Below are positions 23,057-27,601 of a stretch of DNA of 27,601 bases, one piece after another (positions within the stretch are counted from its first letter, which is position 1; every line of letters starts with the position of its first letter). This DNA comes from Patescibacteria group bacterium (GTDB taxonomy: Bacteria; Patescibacteriota; Minisyncoccia; Phycocordibacterales; UBA9973), in NCBI GenBank assembly GCA_030916575.1, contig JAUPWJ010000059.1:1-27601 (forward strand). Reading direction: 5' to 3'. Under the pieces are notes generated by a model. The model saw only the letters and a program-made list of their open reading frames with translations, was not told the DNA's origin and did no database searches. The position numbers and the translations under genes were made by a program.

Positions 23057-23998
23057 TTATACTGCTATAGGGGCTTTAATGCTTTCGTGTGGGTTATAAT
23101 CAATTAATTCAAAATCATCTATCGTGAAATCTTCTAAATTTTTTTTATCAGGACTTATTTTCATTTTAGGCATTGGGCGAATATCATTTTTGCGAGAGAT
23201 TTGAAGATTTGCTTGTTCTAAGTGATTTGAATACAAATGTGTGTCTCCACCAGTCCAGACAAATTCACCCATCTTAAGTCCACAAATTTGAGCGATAATC
23301 ATTGTAAATAGTGCGTATGAAGCAATATTGAAGGGGACACCTAGGAATGTATCACAAGAGCGTTGGTAAAGCTGACAGGAGAGCTTACCTTCGGCTACAT
23401 AGAATTGGAAGAAACAATGACATGGAGGAAGTCCAGCTTTTGCCATCTCATCTATATCAGCGACATTCCAAGCTGAAACAATAAGTCGGCGAGAGTCCGG
23501 TGTGTTTTTTATTTGCTCTATCACATTTTGCAATTGGTCTATGTGTTTACCATTTGGTGCTGGCCAATTTCTCCACTGATAACCATAAATTGGCCCTAAA
23601 TTTCCATATTCTTTTGCGAAACTTTCATCTGTTTTTATTTTTTCAATAAATTCTTTTATACCGGTATTCCATTCTTCACTACCAGTCTTTGGAACTGTAA
23701 TATTATTTTTTATTAAATATGCTTTATATGGCCATTCATCCCAGATATGAACATTATTGTCAGCCAAATATTTTAAATTTGTATCTCCTCGCATGAACCA
23801 CAAGAGTTCGTGGATTATGGATTTGATTGGAACCTTCTTGGTTGTAAGGAGAGGGAAGCCGTCATTTAAGTTGAATCTCATTTGATAACCTAAAACACTT
23901 TTTGTGCCTGTGCCTGTGCGGTCAGTTTTCTCTACGCCATTTTTTATGATGTGTTCTAGGAGTTCTATATATGATTCGTCTACATGTTTACCTTGCAT
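23057..23998 (-). CDS. thyA: Thymidylate synthase
   Basis: 313 residues, longer than the 264 of E. coli through an internal insertion near 90-130, as in several bacterial ThyA types. It methylates dUMP using methylene-tetrahydrofolate. The catalytic Cys193 lies in PPCHCFFQFY; QRSCDTFLGVPFNIASYA and GDTHLYSNH are the phosphate/nucleotide motifs. First gene of the thyA-folA unit, with a leaderless promoter. The presence of ThyA plus DHFR means the flavin-dependent ThyX route is not needed. Confidence 0.97.
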   Translation of the reverse strand: MQGKHVDESYIELLEHIIKNGVEKTDRTGTGTKSVLGYQMRFNLNDGFPLLTTKKVPIKSIIHELLWFMRGDTNLKYLADNNVHIWDEWPYKAYLIKNNITVPKTGSEEWNTGIKEFIEKIKTDESFAKEYGNLGPIYGYQWRNWPAPNGKHIDQLQNVIEQIKNTPDSRRLIVSAWNVADIDEMAKAGLPPCHCFFQFYVAEGKLSCQLYQRSCDTFLGVPFNIASYALFTMIIAQICGLKMGEFVWTGGDTHLYSNHLEQANLQISRKNDIRPMPKMKISPDKKNLEDFTIDDFELIDYNPHESIKAPIAV

Positions 23999-24004
23999 AT
24001 AAGT

Positions 24005-24032
24005 AGTATAACTTTTATTTATGTATTAACAA
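24005..24032 (-). promoter_or_regulatory. Leaderless thyA-folA promoter
   Basis: On the minus strand TTGTTA (24032-24027), 16-nt spacer and TATACT (24010-24005); the ATG follows after 6 nt. It is back to back with the helicase promoter. Confidence 0.7.
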
Positions 24033-24035
24033 AAA

Positions 24036-24064
24036 TTGACAAAACAAAATTTAAATGCTACTCT
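24036..24064 (+). promoter_or_regulatory. Helicase promoter with a long leader
   Basis: Consensus TTGACA (24036-24041), 17-nt spacer ending in TGC and TACTCT (24059-24064). Expected start near 24071, giving a leader of about 117 nt, the clear exception to the leaderless pattern. Confidence 0.75.
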
Positions 24065-24105
24065 TTAAACATCATTCTCACCTATTATTTAACGAGAACT
24101 GACGT

Positions 24106-24122
24106 CCCCGCCATGGGCGGGG
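24106..24122 (+). other. GC-rich hairpin in the helicase leader
   Basis: CCCCGCC pairs perfectly with GGCGGGG around a three-base ATG loop. There is no T-tract, so it is not a terminator. A similar CCCGCC/GGCGGG palindrome occurs at 27551-27565. Confidence 0.6.
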
Positions 24123-24145
24123 CAAGTGGTGGAAATCAATTATGA
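24113..24145 (+). other. Possible leader peptide 1 (10 aa)
   Basis: ATG in the hairpin loop opens MGGASGGNQL and stops at TGA, whose TG is shared with the next ATG (ATGA overlap). It could be chance; no Shine-Dalgarno. Confidence 0.2.
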
Positions 24146-24174
24146 CTATTGTGTCGTGCTATTGGTTACCATGA
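24142..24174 (+). other. Possible leader peptide 2 (10 aa) spanning a hairpin
   Basis: MTIVSCYWLP, followed by TGA. Its codons cover the hairpin TTGTGTC/GACACAA (24149-24155 with 24173-24179), which lies 8 nt before the helicase ATG. Translation would open that hairpin. Evidence is only positional. Confidence 0.25.
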
Positions 24175-24187
24175 CACAAAGAAATAT

Positions 24188-25480
24188 ATGATGAAAACAC
24201 GCAGTTTTGCGCGACCAGCTTCGGCCGGCACACGTGCACCTTCTCGCTATGCAGGAAGTAAAACAACTAGCCATCCCAAACCTAGTTTTGGCGGTGGTAA
24301 TTTTAAAAGAAGTAATTTTAGATCTTCTAAAGGTAGAAGTGGTGGTTCTAAAAAAGGACGAGGAGATAGAATAGATGTTTCTCGTTTTATTAGAAAAGGG
24401 GAAATAGTAGAAGAAAAGCCTTATGTAGCGAAACATACTTTTTCTGATTTTCCTTTTAATCCTCAATTACATAAAAATATTGCACGAGCTGGATACATTC
24501 ATCCGCGTCCAATTCAAGACCAATCTATCCCTACTATGTTAGAAGGTAGAGATGTTTTCGGTATGGCAAATACAGGGACAGGGAAGACCGCTGCCTTTTT
24601 ACTTCCATTGATTGAAAAAATCGCAAAGACAAAAGGTTTAAGTAAAAGAGAAACAGTTTTAATAATGGCGCCTACTCGCGAGCTTGCAATACAAATCGAA
24701 GAAGAATTTAAAACCCTAGCTTTTGGCTTCGGCATGTTTTCTGTATCATGCGTTGGGGGGTTACCGATAAGTAAACAAATCAGAGAAATACAAATGGGAG
24801 TTTCATTTGTGATTGGGACACCAGGGCGACTGCGTGACTTGATAGAGAAAAAAGTTTTAGACTTATCTACTTGCCACTCTGTAGTACTAGATGAAGCAGA
24901 CCGTATGTTAGACATGGGCTTCCGAGATGACATGCTTTTCATAATCGGCAAGACTGCTAAAGAAAAACAAACATTGTTTTTCTCAGCGACACTTTCACCA
25001 GAAATTAAAAAATTAACTTCTGAGTATTTGAAAGATCCAGCGTTTATCTCTGTTGTTTCAGGAGAGACAGCAAAAAGTATTGACCAAGATGTTATTCGTT
25101 ATAAAGGCAATGACGAAAGACTTGAGAAACTCCACGAAGTTTTAAAGAAAGATGGTTCTGACAAAGTTTTAATCTTCCGTGAGATGAAACACAGTGTGGA
25201 CACATTAGCCAAAGAACTTTCCCATGCTGGTTTTAAAGTAGGAGGTATTCATGGAGATAAAAGAAGCCGAGAACGTATTCGCATCCTAGACTCTTTTAAG
25301 CAAGACAAGATAAATATTTTAATTGCGACTGATGTCGCAGCTCGCGGGCTAGATATACCCGATGTGACTCATGTTATAAACTTTGATGTGCCTCAGACAT
25401 ACGATACATACGTGCACCGCATAGGCCGAACCGGCCGTGCTGGTAAAAAGGGAACAGCACTTACTTTTGTCCCGCAATAA
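24188..25480 (+). CDS. DEAD-box RNA helicase
   Basis: 430 residues from the ATG at 24188 (24191 is an equally possible start); the in-frame TTG at 24149 lies in the leader hairpin and is rejected. An N-terminal basic Arg/Ser/Gly-rich tail of about 65 residues precedes the helicase core: Q motif (FNPQLHKNIARAGYIHPRPIQDQSIP split across the start), GTGKT, APTRELA, DEAD in LDEADRMLD, SAT, and HRIGRTGRAG. It unwinds RNA duplexes, for example in ribosome assembly. RhlE-like enzymes carry a basic tail at the C-terminus; here the protein ends right after the core, so the tail has effectively swapped ends. Confidence 0.93.
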   Translation: MMKTRSFARPASAGTRAPSRYAGSKTTSHPKPSFGGGNFKRSNFRSSKGRSGGSKKGRGDRIDVSRFIRKGEIVEEKPYVAKHTFSDFPFNPQLHKNIARAGYIHPRPIQDQSIPTMLEGRDVFGMANTGTGKTAAFLLPLIEKIAKTKGLSKRETVLIMAPTRELAIQIEEEFKTLAFGFGMFSVSCVGGLPISKQIREIQMGVSFVIGTPGRLRDLIEKKVLDLSTCHSVVLDEADRMLDMGFRDDMLFIIGKTAKEKQTLFFSATLSPEIKKLTSEYLKDPAFISVVSGETAKSIDQDVIRYKGNDERLEKLHEVLKKDGSDKVLIFREMKHSVDTLAKELSHAGFKVGGIHGDKRSRERIRILDSFKQDKINILIATDVAARGLDIPDVTHVINFDVPQTYDTYVHRIGRTGRAGKKGTALTFVPQ

Positions 25481-25490
25481 AAATATAAAT

Positions 25491-25520
25491 AAAAAAACCA
25501 CTCGATCGAGTGGTTTTTTT
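25491..25520. terminator. Bidirectional terminator between helicase and rpmB
   Basis: Perfect dyad: seven A, ACCACTCGA-type arm, its complement, seven T. It serves both convergent genes and overlaps the rpmB stop by 2 nt. Confidence 0.92.
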
Positions 25521-25767
25521 ATTTTGCCTTTATTAGTCCAGCTTTAAGGAGGGTAGCGTAAGCGCCGTTTTTCTTTATAGTTTTCATTCCACGAGAGGAA
25601 ACTTCAATATTTACAGATTTACCAAGTTCAGCAACAAAGACCTTCTTCTTTTGAAGATTTGGGTATTTGCGAGCCTTACCAGTAGGGTTGAATTTAGTCG
25701 CACGAGTACGGTTTGAGTATCCGCCCCCAACGATTGAACCCTTTTTTGTTATTGCACATGTTTTCAT
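25519..25767 (-). CDS. rpmB: 50S ribosomal protein L28
   Basis: 82 residues from the ATG at 25767; an in-frame TTG at 25779 is close to the expected transcript start and is not preferred. MKTCAITKKGSIVGGGYSNR and FNPTGKARKYPNLQKKKVF match bL28 (the CxxTGK motif is CAITKK here, and only one Cys of the zinc-binding form is present). It has its own short-leader promoter that shares its -10 with the divergent M50 gene. Confidence 0.93.
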   Translation of the reverse strand: MKTCAITKKGSIVGGGYSNRTRATKFNPTGKARKYPNLQKKKVFVAELGKSVNIEVSSRGMKTIKKNGAYATLLKAGLIKAK

Positions 25768-25783
25768 ATCAGTTTTCAAATGC

Positions 25784-25790
25784 TATCATA
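25784..25790. promoter_or_regulatory. Shared bidirectional -10 for rpmB and the M50 gene
   Basis: TATCATA reads TATCAT on the plus strand (extended TGC, 9 nt before the M50 ATG) and TATGAT on the minus strand (17 nt before the rpmB ATG). The two boxes coincide within one base. Confidence 0.5.
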
Positions 25791-25798
25791 GAATTTGT

Positions 25799-26417
25799 AT
25801 GAACGCAATAGATGTCATTTTTTATATAGCTATTCTTATCATGTCTGTGGTTATTCATGAAGTCTCTCACGGCTTTATGGCACTTCGCTACGGAGACAAG
25901 ACTGCGCTCTTTGCAGGGAGACTTACTTTAAATCCATTCAAACATTTAGACCCCTTTGGTTCAGTTATTTTACCAGCATTACTTTACATCACTACTGGTT
26001 TTGCTTTCGGTTGGGCTAGACCTGTGCCTTACAATCAAGATAACCTAAGCGATAGAAAGTGGCGGACATTTTTTTGTGGCTTCGGCTGGAGTAATGGCAA
26101 ATTTTTTCATTGCAATTGTTTTTGGTTTAATTTTACGATTCGCTCCACTCGTCGGAGCTCCAGCAGGAATTTATTTTATACTATCAACAATAGTTCTCAT
26201 AAACTTAGCCTTAGGTATATTTAATTTAGTACCGATACCACCACTTGATGGTTCAAAAATCCTTTTTTCTCTTTTGCCTTGGCGATACCATTCGTATTTA
26301 GAAATATTAGAGCAATATTCTTTGATTTTACTCTTAGTTTTCATTTTTTTCTTTTCAGACATTTTATATCCAGTTTTAGCTTTTCTTTTTAACCTTTTAA
26401 CAGGCTTTCATTTGTAG
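25799..26417 (+). pseudogene. M50 site-2 protease-like metalloprotease, frameshifted
   Basis: The first frame from ATG 25799 gives membrane helix 1 with the zinc motif HEVSH (His20, Glu21, His24), GRLTLNPFKHLDP and WARPVPYN, then goes off-family after a run of seven T at 26069-26075. From 26076 a second frame continues with VASAGVMANFFIAIVFG and NLVPIPPLDGSKIL, the second zinc-ligand motif. Dropping one T restores a 205-residue protein with all family elements. Membrane-embedded proteases of this short SpoIVFB/Rip type cut membrane-bound regulators. Both halves are well conserved, so the break is recent, a sequencing error, or a slippage site; a truly decayed gene is less likely. Confidence 0.88.
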
Positions 26418-26465
26418 GCCGTAAAACATTTGCATTTTTCTCCAAGTTGTAGTATCTTTGTATTT

Positions 26466-26487
26466 GAGTCTTCGGACTCTTTTATTT
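26466..26487 (+). terminator. Terminator after the M50 gene
   Basis: GAGTC-TTCG-GACTC (a UUCG tetraloop) followed by TTTTATTTT. Confidence 0.9.
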
Positions 26488-26505
26488 TAACAAATGAGGA
26501 GCGCA

Positions 26506-26511
26506 TATAAC
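26506..26511 (+). promoter_or_regulatory. Possible -10 of the rpsL-rpsG unit
   Basis: TATAAC, predicted start near 26518, giving a leader of about 60 nt before rpsL. No strong -35. The leader could hold a ribosomal-protein binding site, but no clear fold is seen. Confidence 0.4.
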
Positions 26512-26578
26512 ATTTATGTTCATATTGCGTCCGAGTGATGTTAAAACAAGGTTTCCTTATTTTAGACAAATAGAGCAT

Positions 26579-27004
26579 ATGCCAACAATAAATCAATTAG
26601 TTAAAAAAAGCAGAGTAAAAATGACCCGAAAAAGTAAGACGGTGGCACTTGCTCGTGGATTTAATATCCTAAAGAACCGCCCTGTATTTTACCCAGCTCC
26701 ATTTAAAAGAGGAGTTTGTACAAAAGTTTCAACAACTACACCAAAGAAGCCTAACTCAGCGCTTCGTAAAATTGCCAGAGTTCGTCTTACAAATGGAATG
26801 GAAGTAACTGCTTATATTCCAGGAGAAGGACATAATTTACAAGAACACTCAGTGGTTATGCTACGCGGTGGCCGTGTGAAAGACTTGATTGGAGTTCGAT
26901 ATCACATTGTTCGTGGAGTACTTGATACTCAAGGAGTTGAAAAGAGACGACAAGGACGATCTTTATACGGTAATAAGAAGCCAAGAGCTGACGGCAAGAA
27001 ATAG
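26579..27004 (+). CDS. rpsL: 30S ribosomal protein S12
   Basis: 141 residues from the conserved start MPTINQLV; upstream in-frame codons back to 26516 are leader. It shapes decoding accuracy. TTTPKKPNSALRK, GHNLQEHSV and RGGRVKDL are conserved. An insertion at about 25-40 (ARGFNILKNRPVFYP) corresponds to the longer N-terminal form also known in Firmicutes. At residue 104 the near-universal Pro of KDLPGVRYH is Ile, next to the Asp that can be methylthiolated. rpsG follows after 32 nt. Confidence 0.97.
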   Translation: MPTINQLVKKSRVKMTRKSKTVALARGFNILKNRPVFYPAPFKRGVCTKVSTTTPKKPNSALRKIARVRLTNGMEVTAYIPGEGHNLQEHSVVMLRGGRVKDLIGVRYHIVRGVLDTQGVEKRRQGRSLYGNKKPRADGKK

Positions 27005-27036
27005 TTCGACAGACTCACTATAAATAATAAAAATAT

Positions 27037-27507
27037 ATGCGAAGAAAAGTAAAAAATCGAAATATCGTAGCCCCTGACTTCATGTATAATTCACAGAAGT
27101 TAGAAAAGTTTATCAACTACATCATGTGGTCTGGTAAAAAGGAAACTTCACGAAAAGTGATGTATCAGGCTTTTGAAATAATCAAAGAGAAAACTGGTAA
27201 TTCAAATCCTCTTGAGATTTTTGATTTAGCAATGAAAAACGCTGGTCCTCTTACTGAAGTTCGTTCAAAGAGAATCGGAGGTGCAAACTACCAAGTTCCT
27301 AGAGAAGTTCGCCCAGAGAGAAGACTAATGCTTGCTATGCGATGGATTCGTGATGCTGCTCGTGCTAAGAAAGGCCAACCAATGCATATCAAACTTGCTG
27401 AAGAATTAATACTAGCTTCAAAGAATGAAGGCTCTGCAATTAAGAAGAGAGATGATACTCACAAGATGGCAGAAGCAAACAAAGCCTTCGCTCACTTCGC
27501 TTGGTAA
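27037..27507 (+). CDS. rpsG: 30S ribosomal protein S7
   Basis: 156 residues, normal length. MRRKVKNRNIVAPDFMYNS and GGANYQVPREVRPERR are typical of uS7, which organises the 30S head. Second gene of the str operon. A strong terminator lies between it and whatever follows, so a downstream fusA, if present, would need its own promoter. Confidence 0.97.
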   Translation: MRRKVKNRNIVAPDFMYNSQKLEKFINYIMWSGKKETSRKVMYQAFEIIKEKTGNSNPLEIFDLAMKNAGPLTEVRSKRIGGANYQVPREVRPERRLMLAMRWIRDAARAKKGQPMHIKLAEELILASKNEGSAIKKRDDTHKMAEANKAFAHFAW

Positions 27508-27528
27508 TATAATTTTAAATAAATTTTC

Positions 27529-27573
27529 AAAAATCTCCCGAGAAGGCCTGCCCGCCTCTGGCGGGGGATTTTT
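27529..27573 (+). terminator. Terminator after rpsG with an alternative inner hairpin
   Basis: A 12-pair stem AAAAATCTCCCG/CGGGGGATTTTT (one T-G pair) encloses CCCGCC-TCT-GGCGGG (27551-27565). The inner palindrome competes for the same G run, so two exclusive folds are possible. A -35-like TTGACT at 27583-27588 beyond it may start the next unit, whose -10 is outside the window. Confidence 0.85.
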
Positions 27574-27601
27574 GTTTTATTGTTGACTTTTTGTCATATA
27601 A

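Noticed and set aside
24149..24187. Upstream TTG start for the DEAD-box helicase
   Set aside because: It lies in the 5' arm of a perfect leader hairpin, uses a rare start codon and adds 13 residues unlike the following basic tail; ATG 24188 is the simpler start.
25491..25520. Perfect 30-bp palindrome considered as a transposon end or operator
   Set aside because: A-tract, GC stem and T-tract between convergent stops fit a bidirectional terminator, and there is no second copy nearby.
26516..26578. Longer rpsL start giving a 162-aa S12
   Set aside because: The conserved S12 N-terminus begins at MPTINQL (26579), and a likely -10 ends only 4 nt before the upstream ATG.

Overview
The window looks like a chromosomal segment of a Patescibacteria/CPR bacterium, most likely of the Parcubacteria type. 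The DNA is AT-rich by eye. Genes are short and tightly packed, tRNAs carry no encoded CCA, TGA is used as an ordinary stop, and there is a PilM/N/O-type pilus cluster, a large surface protein with GWxNF-type repeats and a very reduced metabolic set. The phylum call is inference; the window has no 16S gene.

Layout. 1-2033: end of a type IV pilus inner-membrane cluster (pilM partial, pilN, pilO, a small membrane protein). 2079-2960: tRNA-Val, tRNA-Arg and an RluA-family pseudouridine synthase that starts 3 nt after the tRNA. 3008-7866: tight four-gene operon glmS, a GlmU-like acetyltransferase, threonine dehydrogenase and kbl. 7918-8343: rplS and its terminator. 8455-9942: tRNA-Leu followed by a small island (a 44-aa and a 391-aa unknown protein) that ends in a degenerate copy of the tRNA 3' end. 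9978-13104: VKOR and a P-type cation ATPase. 13147-13396: tRNA-His, then a GC-rich segment ending in an exact 19-nt copy of the tRNA-His 3' end. 13441-16175: DUF1003, Nudix, tsaC, murB. 16296-19087: SIMPL-domain protein and a large surface protein. 19164-22552: secE, nusG, rplK, then a queuosine-precursor-type transporter, a CofE-like ligase, dCMP deaminase and a MazG-like pyrophosphatase. 22555-23998 (minus): thyA-folA, convergent with the previous run. 24036-25480: DEAD-box helicase with a long structured leader. 25519-26417: rpmB (minus), divergent from an M50 protease broken by a frameshift. 26579-27507: rpsL-rpsG, start of a str operon whose next gene lies outside.

How the genes work together. 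Deaminase, pyrophosphatase, ThyA and DHFR form a thymidylate module, and the CofE-like ligase fused into it by a 4-nt overlap may act on folate. In the glmS operon, threonine breakdown by Tdh and Kbl would supply the acetyl-CoA that the GlmU-like acetyltransferase needs. Most transcription units begin with a -10 box only 5 to 9 nt before the ATG, and almost no start has a Shine-Dalgarno sequence, so leaderless initiation appears to be the rule.

The most novel signals are the two tRNA-anchored insertions (8518-9910 and 13201-13396), the pervasive leaderless promoters, and the CofE-like enzyme in a folate/thymidylate context. No CRISPR array, IS transposase, integrase or rRNA gene was seen.
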